A DNA stretch of 64,000 nucleotides from the NCBI GenBank assembly GCA_934402055.1, contig CAKRTC010000003.1, positions 52,465 through 116,464 of the forward strand, read 5' to 3'. This stretch comes from an uncultured Lachnospiraceae bacterium. GTDB taxonomy: Bacteria; Bacillota; Clostridia; Lachnospirales; Lachnospiraceae. The notes under the pieces are model-generated. The model was given only the letters and a program-made list of their open reading frames with translations, was not told where the DNA came from and made no database searches. Made by a program: the position numbers and the translations under genes. This document shows, piece after piece, positions 19,036 through 27,841 of this stretch. The first letter of the stretch is position 1, and each line of letters opens with the position of its first letter.

Positions 19036-19125
19036 ATTGTTTCTCTTACTTAATATTTTTATTGTTTTTGATCACGCATACGCTCAGACAGCTGAGCTTT
19101 CCCGTTACGCAATTATCTGTATCGC

Positions 19126-20349
19126 TTAATAGATGCTCACCTTCTCATCTATTACCGCCTCACTTGCCGGATACAGCTCTCCAAAGCCGAGATCCTCTAC
19201 ATGTATGTGCATGTGTTCGTTATCCTCAAGCTCTATGGAAAGTGCAGCCTTGGTACATCTGTCCGGCCGCTTCGGGAAGTTTTCGAGCATTACTCTTACG
19301 GTCTTTCTGCCCTTAAACTTGTCAACAGGCATTATATCAATATCTATATAATCCTGGTCGTGAGGAAGCACCTCTACATATGCCTTGGCATCATACCAGG
19401 GTCTTCCTGCCGGGACAAGCACCAGTTTTGACTCTCTTTCCCCGATATATACCTGCATGGATATCTCGGCAGCAAGACTGGTATCGCTGAATATAAGATA
19501 AGCAGGCTCCCTGTTTTCCGACAATTCCGCTGCATGCAGTGCGGCGCCTATGGCAAAAAGTCCGTTCTCATATACTACCTTACGCTTCCTGCATATATAA
19601 GAGATGAAGCTCTTGGCCCAGTCGGTCCTCTCAAAGCCCTTGCCCGTAAGTATTACCGCAGAATATATATCCGAGCCGAGACAACGCTTTGCCGCATCTG
19701 TCATGATACGGTCTCCCAGTTCGGAGCCGGAATCCTTTTTAAGTATCCCTATACGGAAATTTTCCTCCAGCTCACTGGATTCCACGACAACACTGGTCTT
19801 GCTGATGCCTCTTACAGTCTTCATCTTATAGAAGTAGAGTGACTCGTCAGACAGATCGAAGAGTGCAGTCATATTGGCATAGAATTCCTTACTCTGTGAC
19901 AAGGTATAATAAACAAAGGCATCGGAATGACTGATGATGCATATTGCTTCCTTTCTCACCCCGGCATCCGCCGCGGCTTCGGCAATAACATCCATCTCCG
20001 ACTTCTCGGCACTTCGCAGCGCTATCACGAGCCTGTCTATGCTGTCCGCACTCGCCCCGTTCGTAAGCTGCCACAGCATTGCCGCAATAAGCCTTGAGAT
20101 AAGCTGTTTTGCTGTGTAAGCCTTCCTCATGACCGTAGACGTGCCGCCTTTTTTGAGCAGGCTGAGCAGTTTATCTGTGAGTACACCCTTGCCGCTCAAG
20201 GCAAGCCTGTAGGCCTCCTCGCCTATATACCACAGATCATCCTTCTTTTCTCTGCATACTACAGCCGGCGCGCTGAGCAGGAGCTTATCCTCATGTAGAT
20301 ATCCGCTTATATAATCATCGCAAAGATCTAATCCAATGTTGAGTGACAT
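19126..20349 (-). CDS. DUF5716 family protein, actin/Hsp70-like fold suspected
   Basis: The opening MSLNIGLDLCDDYISGYL resembles the phosphate-1 loop of the actin/Hsp70/MreB superfamily. A later FDLSDESLYFYK sits where phosphate-2 would lie, and AVILTGKGFERTDWAKSFI resembles the adenosine-binding segment. The last hundred residues look beta-rich (VRVMLENFP, ALSIELEDNEHMHIHVEDLG), like an Hsp70 substrate domain. The canonical DxGGGT is not preserved, so ATP hydrolysis is uncertain. The family name DUF5716 is from memory of the sequence pattern. It starts 3 nt after the DUF5717 gene, implying coupled translation and a shared complex. Confidence 0.75.
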   Translation of the reverse strand: MSLNIGLDLCDDYISGYLHEDKLLLSAPAVVCREKKDDLWYIGEEAYRLALSGKGVLTDKLLSLLKKGGTSTVMRKAYTAKQLISRLIAAMLWQLTNGASADSIDRLVIALRSAEKSEMDVIAEAAADAGVRKEAICIISHSDAFVYYTLSQSKEFYANMTALFDLSDESLYFYKMKTVRGISKTSVVVESSELEENFRIGILKKDSGSELGDRIMTDAAKRCLGSDIYSAVILTGKGFERTDWAKSFISYICRKRKVVYENGLFAIGAALHAAELSENREPAYLIFSDTSLAAEISMQVYIGERESKLVLVPAGRPWYDAKAYVEVLPHDQDYIDIDIMPVDKFKGRKTVRVMLENFPKRPDRCTKAALSIELEDNEHMHIHVEDLGFGELYPASEAVIDEKVSIY

Positions 20350-20352
20350 AAA

Positions 20353-22884
20353 TCAATTCTCCAAGTCAAATAACAGCTTAACCGTCTCTGTTCTCTCGGC
20401 ATACTCAAGCATATTCTCCCTGAGCAGACCGATATCTCTATCCTCTATCGCACGAGTCATGGTATCCAGACTCGCAAATACCTCATCTCTCTGACGATGG
20501 TATTTCTTAACACTGATGATACCCTCCTCTGCGGCGGTATCGTCATAATCGTTATTATATATCAGATACTGCAGTTCATCACCCTTGAACAGTACCGTAG
20601 ACATTATGTAAATGTTTTTGTATACGTGCTGCATATCTGTGACACGGTACTCGTTATTGTCCGGAAGTATACGTGTCAGAAGCTTTGGCCTTGCCGGAGT
20701 CGTCGCATTAAACTGCACATAAAAGCGCATGCATATATCTTCGGGTATGCTTATCTTCTTACGCAGCTTCTTGGTATACCTGAATATCAGTCCCGAGGCT
20801 ATAAGATCATCTGTGATCTCGGCGCAGAGCTTTGTTTCTTCCTCATCAAGACTGTCCAGATCCGCATAGAAGCTTGTGAGTGCTAGTCTGTAGATAAGCG
20901 GCATATTGAGAGGCTCTGAACTTCCCTTAAAATAGCTCCTCAGCGCCTCATACATAATGTCTCCTACCTCTTCCTCATGGAGGAAGGCATCTGCACATCT
21001 TTCCGTAAGATAGGCTCTGAGCAGGAATTCGGTATACCGGGAATTATCAATATAACTCTCGAAGCTCTCATCGATATGCTCTCTTGAACCTGTAAACAGC
21101 TTGACAGCAAGTATCTTTTCCGGCAGCTCCTTAAGCGGTCTTCCCTTTAACTTAAGGCTCTGCATCAAAGCATACATGTCCTCCGATGCAGACTCATAAT
21201 GCTCCGCAAGGAAATCAAGTATGACCTCATCTGCCGAACCATAGTCAAATATAAGCTTGGCCACGGCTATGAAATAAGGAGATACCTCTCTGTCTTTGCA
21301 CGGTACTTCTCCGGCTTCGATCAATGATGACACAAAACCGGCAAGTGCTTCAAGGTCAAGCTTATCCGGACCTATCTGTCTGATCATGCTCAAGATACGC
21401 TTAACATCCCTCTTGTCGGCATTGCACAGCGCCTTGAAGAGCTTGCCGCAGGCGGCACCGGTATTATCCTCCTCCTTCAGCATATCCTCCCAAAGCTCAC
21501 ATTTACCGTAATCACAAAGGCTCTCTATAAGTGATGCTCTTAGCTCTCGGCTTACCTCAAGCTCGTTGAAGGCTCTCCTGATGACACCTATCTCTTCATC
21601 ACCGTTTATCCCTCTTCCGGATATCTCTCTTACAGCCGATAACAGCAGCATCTCATGTTCGGGCGCAAGCTCAAAGCAGCGCCTTAAGATGTCAGGACGT
21701 GCAAAAAGCTCCTTTCGCTCATATATGATCTCATTGCTTACATCAACAGCTTCGTTATACTCATTAAAACGATAGAACTTAAATTCCGCATCATTAAAAT
21801 ACACCGGAACAAAGCTCTCTCCGTTTATGATATCGGAACGCCACGCACGCTCAAGTCCCTTATAGCTTACCGTCAGATAATCAGCATCTCCTTTTGAAAT
21901 ATCAAAACGGCTGCATTTAAATATATCGGGAAGTATGCCTGCCGCCTTGGTATCTATCATGCCCGGATATATCATCCTGTCATACATTAAGGCAAGATCG
22001 TTATCTATAAGCTCTTTAAATGCGGCATTGATCGTGAAGCTGCTTATCGCAGCCTCGTATTGATTGTACAGCTCAGAATCCGTATCCAGATGAAGTAAAA
22101 TATTTTTATATAATTTCTTAAGCAGTCCATGCTCGGCATAGCTCTCATAAGAGAAGTATATATACACCTCTCTCGGCATAGGCTCATCATGATCGTCCGG
22201 ATAAGCATATACATAGCTCTCATACAGACCTGTCATGTTGACGCCGCGCTTAATTGCCTCTCCGTACATGGCAAAGGCATAACCCGAAGCATTCTCGGAT
22301 CTTATCAGTGCGGCAAGCACTCCTTCGAACAGTGCCTCATCCTCGGGAAGCTCGGAGCAAAGTATGGCATATTGCTCGTCATCTTCAATGTCCGTGCCCT
22401 CTGCCTGTCTTGCCGATGTCATAACTCTCAGCGGATTTTCCACTACCCTCTCAGGCTTTGCCTCGGCAGGAACATCGAAATCAGACATAAGTGCAGGATC
22501 TGTTCCTGATCCGCTATCTATGTTTCTTCCGCCCTCATTGGTATCTGTTACCGAAAATGTATAGGCAAGAGCAAATTCACCTGCGCTTGTAACAAACATG
22601 ATCCTGCCGTCAAGCTTATCCCCTGCCTTAAGTCCTGTGCTGTCTATAGCTATTGAAAAATGTATACGTCTTCCGGCAAAGGTTCTCGGTTCGATATTTA
22701 TCCTCGGGCTGTCCGGAAAGCATATTCCCTTTGCGGCAGCTCCGTTTTCTCCGACAAGCTCTGCTCTGAAACCGTTGGCTCTGCCCGGAAATATCTCATA
22801 GCAAAAAGACTCCGGTATAATACTTATTACCGGTGTCTCTGTATCTGTTATTCCCTTAGACAATCTCGTCAGCTTTTCTTTCAT
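20353..22884 (-). CDS. DUF5717 family protein, large beta domain plus helical repeats
   Basis: The 843-residue cytoplasmic protein starts with a beta-rich region (about 15-115: PESFCYEIFPGRANGF, INIEPRTFAGRRIHFSIAID) resembling an Ig-like or carbohydrate-binding fold. A low-complexity acidic linker and then long helical repeats (about 165-700) follow, with a mixed C-terminal domain. There is no signal peptide or membrane segment. I recognise the pattern as DUF5717, a Clostridial family of unknown role. It leads a three-gene unit with the DUF5716 protein and an orphan, upstream of valS. The gene order suggests a large scaffold that presents substrate to the Hsp70-like partner, which is speculation. 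Confidence 0.75.
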   Translation of the reverse strand: MKEKLTRLSKGITDTETPVISIIPESFCYEIFPGRANGFRAELVGENGAAAKGICFPDSPRINIEPRTFAGRRIHFSIAIDSTGLKAGDKLDGRIMFVTSAGEFALAYTFSVTDTNEGGRNIDSGSGTDPALMSDFDVPAEAKPERVVENPLRVMTSARQAEGTDIEDDEQYAILCSELPEDEALFEGVLAALIRSENASGYAFAMYGEAIKRGVNMTGLYESYVYAYPDDHDEPMPREVYIYFSYESYAEHGLLKKLYKNILLHLDTDSELYNQYEAAISSFTINAAFKELIDNDLALMYDRMIYPGMIDTKAAGILPDIFKCSRFDISKGDADYLTVSYKGLERAWRSDIINGESFVPVYFNDAEFKFYRFNEYNEAVDVSNEIIYERKELFARPDILRRCFELAPEHEMLLLSAVREISGRGINGDEEIGVIRRAFNELEVSRELRASLIESLCDYGKCELWEDMLKEEDNTGAACGKLFKALCNADKRDVKRILSMIRQIGPDKLDLEALAGFVSSLIEAGEVPCKDREVSPYFIAVAKLIFDYGSADEVILDFLAEHYESASEDMYALMQSLKLKGRPLKELPEKILAVKLFTGSREHIDESFESYIDNSRYTEFLLRAYLTERCADAFLHEEEVGDIMYEALRSYFKGSSEPLNMPLIYRLALTSFYADLDSLDEEETKLCAEITDDLIASGLIFRYTKKLRKKISIPEDICMRFYVQFNATTPARPKLLTRILPDNNEYRVTDMQHVYKNIYIMSTVLFKGDELQYLIYNNDYDDTAAEEGIISVKKYHRQRDEVFASLDTMTRAIEDRDIGLLRENMLEYAERTETVKLLFDLEN

Positions 22885-23055
22885 TGATTGTTCTCTTGAC
22901 TCTTGATCGGAATATGCGTCCGCAGCTTGGGCCGGCTGCCCTTTTTAAGACAGATCGCGGACTTCCGACGATTATTCACGCTAATTGTATCATAAGTGTT
23001 CTTATTATTCATTAATAAAAATATTCGATTTCTTTGTTTGTGTGATATACTCTAA

Positions 23056-23200
23056 TTGTTCGGCACATATAGTTTACACTCTTTAACGGCTGCTTGCAGA
23101 CATGTTAAAGAGTGTAAGCTATATGCGGACAAGGCCTGCAAGGCCTTCGGACGCTCTGATCGAGGAGCTGCGGCGCAGCTTCGAGATCACAGCCGAACAA
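23056..23200 (+). repeat. Cloverleaf palindromic element, copy B1
   Basis: Outer ends TTGTTCGGC and GCCGAACAA are perfectly complementary (9 bp). Between them lie three hairpin arms: a long TTTACACTCTTTAAC stem capped by CTGC-TT-GCAG, an AAGGCC/GGCCTT arm, and GATCGA...GAGATC containing AGCTGC-GGC-GCAGCT. A -10-like TATACT (23046-23051) stands just before it, so the element may form the 5' end of the DUF4364 transcript. The rest of 22885-23055 shows no gene. Confidence 0.85.
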
Positions 23201-23231
23201 GTTTTATAATAACCTACTTCTCACAACAACC

Positions 23232-23340
23232 GCTTGCGGAAGTGTTAGATAATGTAAGTTCTATGCGGACAAGGCCTGCAAGGCCTTCGGACGCTTTGAT
23301 CGAGGAGCTGCGGCGCAGCTTCGAGATCAAAGCCGAACAA
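23232..23340 (+). repeat. Cloverleaf palindromic element, rearranged tandem copy B2
   Basis: About 80 bp (23261-23340) repeat B1 with only three or so differences, including both right-hand arms and the GCCGAACAA end. The first arm is truncated: its cap reads CCGC-TT-GCGG against CTGC-TT-GCAG in B1, a paired change, while its left half is replaced by unrelated sequence. A further TTCGGCTGCTTGCAGCC hairpin follows at about 23363. Confidence 0.8.
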
Positions 23341-23407
23341 TTATCTATATATAGCATACGTCCTTCGGCTGCTTGCAGCCAAACTTTTTTCTACACGGAG
23401 TATACAA

Positions 23408-23941
23408 ATGATTCAGGAACCTGAGACTTTATATAAATTAATGTCCCTTTATATGCTTGAGAAAGTCAATTTTCCGTTGACTAATTCCCAGCTGTCAAGC
23501 TTCTTTCTGGACAAGGAGTACACGACTTATTTCACTCTGCAGAGCGTCCTGAATGATCTTGTCGATGCAAATCTTATCACTGCCAAGCAGGTCGGAAACG
23601 CAACTCATTATGAGATAACAGACGACGGCAAGCAGACACTGGATTTTTTTGTATCCGATATCTCCGATGCAGCCATCCGTGATATGGATGATTACCTTGA
23701 GAAAAACAAATTCAGTATGAGATCGGAGGCCGGAGTTACGGCAGAATACTTCAAATCAAGCAGCGATTCCTATACAGTACACTGCACCGCCCGTGAGGCT
23801 CAGACAACCATATTGTCCATTGATATCGCGGTTCCTGACGAAAGTGTTGCCGAGGCAATGTGTACAAACTGGAAGACTGTCAGTCAGAAGGTCTACTCCA
23901 ATCTCATGCATGCATTGATGAACAACAGCAAAGAAGGCTGA
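23408..23941 (+). CDS. DUF4364 family winged-helix protein
   Basis: The N-terminal half is a PadR/MarR-like winged helix: LYKLMSLYMLEKVNFPLTN, then LQSVLNDLVDANLITAKQ as recognition helix, and the wing YEITDDGKQTL. The C-terminal half is an alpha/beta domain (residues about 110-177) of unknown ligand. This arrangement is the DUF4364 family of Firmicutes, presumed transcriptional regulators. SD CGGAG lies 9 nt before ATG. The gene follows two palindromic elements that may be part of its leader. The stop codon lies within its own terminator stem. No target can be named. Confidence 0.88.
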   Translation: MIQEPETLYKLMSLYMLEKVNFPLTNSQLSSFFLDKEYTTYFTLQSVLNDLVDANLITAKQVGNATHYEITDDGKQTLDFFVSDISDAAIRDMDDYLEKNKFSMRSEAGVTAEYFKSSSDSYTVHCTAREAQTTILSIDIAVPDESVAEAMCTNWKTVSQKVYSNLMHALMNNSKEG

Positions 23942-23968
23942 TCTCATTTATGAGCAGCCTTCTTTTAT
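23931..23968. terminator. Shared terminator, DUF4364 and proC
   Basis: AAGAAGGCTG..CTCAT pairs with ATGAG.CAGCCTTCTT across a 2-nt loop, followed by TTATTAT on the plus strand. The left arm includes the last codons and stop of the DUF4364 gene; on the minus strand it can end proC mRNA. Confidence 0.85.
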
Positions 23969-23991
23969 TATGCAGCTTATTATCATCTTTT

Positions 23992-24816
23992 TTATTTAAG
24001 CTCCAGCGTCTTTTCGTAAGCGGCAATTACAGCATCCATTACGGTTCCTCTGAATGCGCCTTCCTCGAGCGCTCTTACTCCCTGTATGGTGGTTCCTCCC
24101 GGAGAGCATACATCATCCTTGAGCTTGCCCGGATTCTCTCCTGTCTCAAGCATAAGCTTTGCAGCCCCGACAAGGGTCTGGGCAGCTAATTCCGTTGCTG
24201 TCTTTCTAGTCAGTCCGCACGCAACTCCGCTGTCTGCAAGAGCCTCCGCAAACAGATATACAAAGGCCGGTCCGCAGCCGGATACACAGGAGCCTGCATC
24301 TATATGAGCTTCATCTATATATGCCATTCGTCCTGCTGCCTTAAGTATATCAAGAAACTCGGCAAGCTTGTCCTCATCCACAGCGGCATTTGCACAATAT
24401 AACACCATTCCCTCGCCTATAGCCGCCGGTGTATTGGGCATGATACGGATAACAGGATACTCTCCTCCCGCAAGCTTTGTGATAGTATCCATAGTAAGTC
24501 CTGCCGCCATAGTTACAAGCACAGGCTTATCTGTCCTCGCCGAAAGTGCATCCTTTATACCGTCAAGCATAGCTGCCATCATCTGCGGCTTAACACCGAG
24601 GAACAGATAATCCGCCTCGGATGCCGCACTTTGATTGTCACAAAGCTCAGTCTGTACACTTGCGGATGCCGCCTTATCTATAGCCTGCTTAAGCGCCTCC
24701 GCCTTGGCAGCGGTCCTGTTCGCAAGCATCAGCTTGACTTCCTTATCACATGAAGCAGCCGCTTTCGCAAGAGCACCGCCCATATTTCCTGTTCCGATAA
24801 AACCTACCTTGATCAT
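23992..24816 (-). CDS. proC: Pyrroline-5-carboxylate reductase
   Basis: ProC makes the last step of proline synthesis, reducing pyrroline-5-carboxylate with NAD(P)H. The N-terminus has KVGFIGTGNMGGAL for dinucleotide binding; VIRIMPNTPAAIGEG and SGCGPAFVYLFAEAL are family signatures in the substrate region, and SPGGTTIQGVRALE closes the C-terminal dimer domain. Length, 274 residues, is normal. It begins 6 nt after proB. The intervening proA usually found in such operons is absent here. Confidence 0.96.
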   Translation of the reverse strand: MIKVGFIGTGNMGGALAKAAASCDKEVKLMLANRTAAKAEALKQAIDKAASASVQTELCDNQSAASEADYLFLGVKPQMMAAMLDGIKDALSARTDKPVLVTMAAGLTMDTITKLAGGEYPVIRIMPNTPAAIGEGMVLYCANAAVDEDKLAEFLDILKAAGRMAYIDEAHIDAGSCVSGCGPAFVYLFAEALADSGVACGLTRKTATELAAQTLVGAAKLMLETGENPGKLKDDVCSPGGTTIQGVRALEEGAFRGTVMDAVIAAYEKTLELK

Positions 24817-24822
24817 CTTATA

Positions 24823-25626
24823 TCAGCCTCTCTTGTGTGCTTTAAACAATGTTCCGACAGCCTTACCCTCGAATATATCGTAGAGATTATCCACATTGTC
24901 GCTGTTGATTATATACATATCCACGCCTGCCTCTGTGGCTATCTTAGCTGCTGACAGCTTGGTCACCATTCCGCCCGTTCCGTGTGTGGTTCCGGCACCT
25001 CCCGCCATCTCATATATCTCAGGTGTCAGCTCATCTACCTCATGTATAAGCTTGGCATCAGCATTCTTTCTCGGATCGGCGTTATAAAGTCCGTCGATAT
25101 CACTCATCAATATCAACAGATCCGCCTTACAGAATTTGGCAACTATTGCCGAGAGCGTATCATTATCTCCGAGTACCTTATGATGACCGCTCTCGATCTC
25201 CGTAGAAGCAACAGAGTCATTTTCATTGACTATCGGAATGACTCCCATATCAAGCAAAGTATCAAAGGTTATGGACAGATTTGCCGCACTCTTTTCATTT
25301 TCAACATTTTCGTCGGTAAGCAGTATCTGGGCGACCGTACAGTTGTACTCCGAAAACAAAGTGTCATACATATGCATCAGCTGTGCCTGACCTATTGCGG
25401 ATACCGCCATCTTGGAATTAAGATCCTTGGGTCTCTCCGAGAGTCCGAGCTTGGCTGTTCCTGCCGAAATAGCCGCCGAGGTAACTATTATGACCTCATT
25501 GCCCATTCCTTTGATGTCGGCCGCAGCGCGGACTATCTTATCCATCTTGTGCATATTAAGGCTGCCGGACGGATGTGTAAGAGTCGATGTTCCCAATTTA
25601 ATAATTATCTTCTTGCCCTGCATCAT
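24823..25626 (-). CDS. proB: Glutamate 5-kinase, short form
   Basis: ProB phosphorylates glutamate for proline synthesis. The amino-acid-kinase fold shows KKIIIKLGTST, VTSAAISAG, PIVNENDSV, LGDNDTLSAIVA and GTGGMVTKLSAAKIA. The protein (about 267 residues) ends before the PUA domain found in longer GKs, as is frequent in Clostridia. I place the start at 25626, where AAGGAT precedes a double ATG, rather than 42 nt upstream. Upstream DNA (25669-25802) has AGCTGTTTTAA-like short repeats but no obvious promoter. proC follows at 6 nt. Confidence 0.95.
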   Translation of the reverse strand: MMQGKKIIIKLGTSTLTHPSGSLNMHKMDKIVRAAADIKGMGNEVIIVTSAAISAGTAKLGLSERPKDLNSKMAVSAIGQAQLMHMYDTLFSEYNCTVAQILLTDENVENEKSAANLSITFDTLLDMGVIPIVNENDSVASTEIESGHHKVLGDNDTLSAIVAKFCKADLLILMSDIDGLYNADPRKNADAKLIHEVDELTPEIYEMAGGAGTTHGTGGMVTKLSAAKIATEAGVDMYIINSDNVDNLYDIFEGKAVGTLFKAHKRG

Positions 25627-25802
25627 TTTTATATCCTTTTTGCTGTCCTGTGACAGCATATAAAACAATAGCGCAGTTCACAGATATGAGTGAGCTGTGT
25701 CAAGCCGTTTAGGCTGTTTTAAAGCCATATCTGAGCTGTTTTAAGCCGTGTTTAAGCTGTTTTCCAACTCTATCCGGCTGATATCCTCTTATCGGCAAAT
25801 TA

Positions 25803-26810
25803 TCAAAGCAGATGAATATTGTGTGCCTCACATTCCTTTCGCATGGATTCCGGCCATACCGAAGCCTGTACTTCTCCGACATGTGCCCTTCCAAGCAGCA
25901 GCATGCAGAGTCTTGACTGTCCGATACCGCCTCCGATACTGTAAGGAAGTTCTTTATTAAGTATAGCCTTGTGGTAAGGAAGCTCCTCTCTCTCCGGGCA
26001 TCCGGCCTTGATAAGCTGTTCATGGAGACTTTCCTCTGACACTCTGATACCCATGGATGATATCTCAAGAGCCATGTTGAGAGGCTCGAACCAATAAAGT
26101 ATATCTCCGTTGAGCTGCCAGTCATCATAATCCGGTGCTCTTCCGTCATGCGGCTCGCCGTCGCCTAACTTATCTCCCACTCTCATGATAAACACACAGC
26201 CGTGCTTCTTGCAGATGGCATTCTCACGTTCCTTTGCCGTAAGCTCCGGATACATCTGTCTCAATTCCTCGGTATCAACAAAGGTAACCTCCGAAGGAAC
26301 CTGATAAACAGCCTCCGGATATTTGTACCATACCTCATGCTCCATATGCTTGACCACTTTGACTATGGTGCGTACTGTAGCCTTAAGCGTCTCAATATTT
26401 CTGTCGGATTTATCTATGACCTTCTCCCAGTCCCACTGATCTACATACACGCTGTGGATATTGTCAAGCTCCTCGTCGCGTCTGATCGCATTCATATTGG
26501 TGTAGAGGCCCTCTCCTCTTTCAAAATCGTACTTTTTGAGAGCCATTCTCTTCCATTTTGCAAGTGACTGAACTATCTCAAGCTCATCACCCGGCATATC
26601 AAGGAGATCAAAAGAAACCTTACGCTCCACACCGTTAAGATCGTCATTAAGTCCTGTGCTTCTCTCCACAAACAAAGGAGCGGATATCCTGTACAGATTC
26701 ATCTCCTTTGCAAATTCCTTCTGAAATGTATCTCTTATATATTTGATTGCTTCCTGAGTCTCTCTTACAGTGATCTTTGGATCATATCCCTGCGGAATAA
26801 TAAGTTTCAT
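25803..26810 (-). CDS. asnA: Aspartate-ammonia ligase
   Basis: AsnA makes asparagine from aspartate and ammonia with ATP. The class II synthetase-like fold shows [17 protein letters not shown] at the start, [52 protein letters not shown], and the final [14 protein letters not shown]. Length, 335 residues, matches bacterial AsnA. It is unrelated to the glutamine-dependent AsnB. It is followed 177 nt later by proB, both amino-acid biosynthesis, but separate transcription is likely. Confidence 0.97.
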   Translation of the reverse strand: MKLIIPQGYDPKITVRETQEAIKYIRDTFQKEFAKEMNLYRISAPLFVERSTGLNDDLNGVERKVSFDLLDMPGDELEIVQSLAKWKRMALKKYDFERGEGLYTNMNAIRRDEELDNIHSVYVDQWDWEKVIDKSDRNIETLKATVRTIVKVVKHMEHEVWYKYPEAVYQVPSEVTFVDTEELRQMYPELTAKERENAICKKHGCVFIMRVGDKLGDGEPHDGRAPDYDDWQLNGDILYWFEPLNMALEISSMGIRVSEESLHEQLIKAGCPEREELPYHKAILNKELPYSIGGGIGQSRLCMLLLGRAHVGEVQASVWPESMRKECEAHNIHLL

Positions 26811-26882
26811 ATATATTTCCTTTCCTGCTTTTGTATTTCTATACGCAGATACGCATTAATGTAAATGCTGCCGCCGTAAATG

Positions 26883-27662
26883 TCAATAAATTCGCTTTGT
26901 GCCGCTCCTTAGCTCGGCTATCTCGTCCTTACTAAGCTCCCTGAATCTTCCCTCCGGCAGATCCTTGAGTCTTATATTCATTATCCTTACACGTTTAAGC
27001 TTAACGACCTTATAGCCGCAGGCCTCGCACATACGTCTTATCTGTCTGTTAAGCCCCTGAGTAAGAGTTATGGAAAATGTTCTGTCATCTATCCTCTTAA
27101 GCTCACACTTTGCTGTCTTTACATTTTTATACAGCTTGCCGTCACGCATAAAACCTTTTTCGGTATTTCTCGCGGGTACGGCTATTACCACACCCTCACT
27201 CATCTTATGCAGAAATTCATCATTGATCTTTCTTGAACAAGTAACCACATATTCCTTTTCATGATGATTACGCGAACGGTTTATCTCATTTACAAGCTCA
27301 CCGACATTAGTCAGCAGTATCAGTCCCTCCGAATCCTTATCGAGACGTCCGATAGGAAATATCCTGGTCTTGTAATTGATATAATCAACTATATTGACGG
27401 AATCATCCTGTGATACCGTAGTGCAGACTATACCTCGCGGTTTATTAAAGGCAAGCACGACAGCTTCGGTCTCCCGGTTCTTTTTTACCGCTATGTGTTC
27501 TCCGTCTATCTGAATGTTATCGCCCGTATCGACGCGCTGTCCCTGAACCGCAGCTTTGCCGTTGATCCTGATACGTCCTTCCTCAAGCAATCTGTCGGCT
27601 TCACGTCTTGAGCATATTCCACGCTCAGACAGATATTTATTTATACGTATTCCTGTTTCCAT
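26883..27662 (-). CDS. 23S rRNA pseudouridine synthase, RluF-like
   Basis: An N-terminal S4 RNA-binding domain (IRINKYLSERGICSRREADRLL, about 5-60) precedes the RsuA-family catalytic domain with GRLDKDSEGLILLTN, where Asp is the nucleophile, and the C-terminal GLNRQIRRMCEACGYKV. The NHHEKEYVV and MRDGKLYKN stretches favour the RluF/RluB branch over RsuA. Expected target is a uridine in helix 80 or nearby of 23S rRNA; which one is not certain. It lies 72 nt upstream of asnA on the same strand. Confidence 0.9.
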   Translation of the reverse strand: METGIRINKYLSERGICSRREADRLLEEGRIRINGKAAVQGQRVDTGDNIQIDGEHIAVKKNRETEAVVLAFNKPRGIVCTTVSQDDSVNIVDYINYKTRIFPIGRLDKDSEGLILLTNVGELVNEINRSRNHHEKEYVVTCSRKINDEFLHKMSEGVVIAVPARNTEKGFMRDGKLYKNVKTAKCELKRIDDRTFSITLTQGLNRQIRRMCEACGYKVVKLKRVRIMNIRLKDLPEGRFRELSKDEIAELRSGTKRIY

Positions 27663-27757
27663 CCTAATTTGCTCCGTCAGTACAAAAGCGGTATATTGTC
27701 ATACTCCGCCTAACGATACTATCATAAAAATCGAATGCAATTTTATCACATTAAAGC

Positions 27758-27825
27758 AAAAAGGGATACCCTTACGACAATGTCATTAAGTTAAGATGAC
27801 ATTGACCCTTACGGATACCCCTTTG
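27758..27825 (-). terminator. Complex terminator after the FAH-family gene
   Basis: AAAGGG pairs with CCCCTTT and AATGTCAT with ATGACATT inside it; two direct CCCTTACG copies lie in the internal loops. On the minus strand a TTTTTGC tail follows. Confidence 0.7.
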
Positions 27826-27841
27826 TATCAAGATGCAAATA

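Noticed and set aside
23056..23424. 122-residue open frame across the B repeats
   Set aside because: It reads through tandem palindromes, has no family similarity and lacks a ribosome site; the repeats, not a protein, explain the open frame.
24910..25668. Upstream start for proB at 25668
   Set aside because: The 14 extra residues lack family similarity and the internal double ATG has a clear ribosome site.
25709..26149. Minus-strand frame within and after asnA
   Set aside because: It lies in another frame over asnA, whose family assignment is certain; composition is not protein-like.
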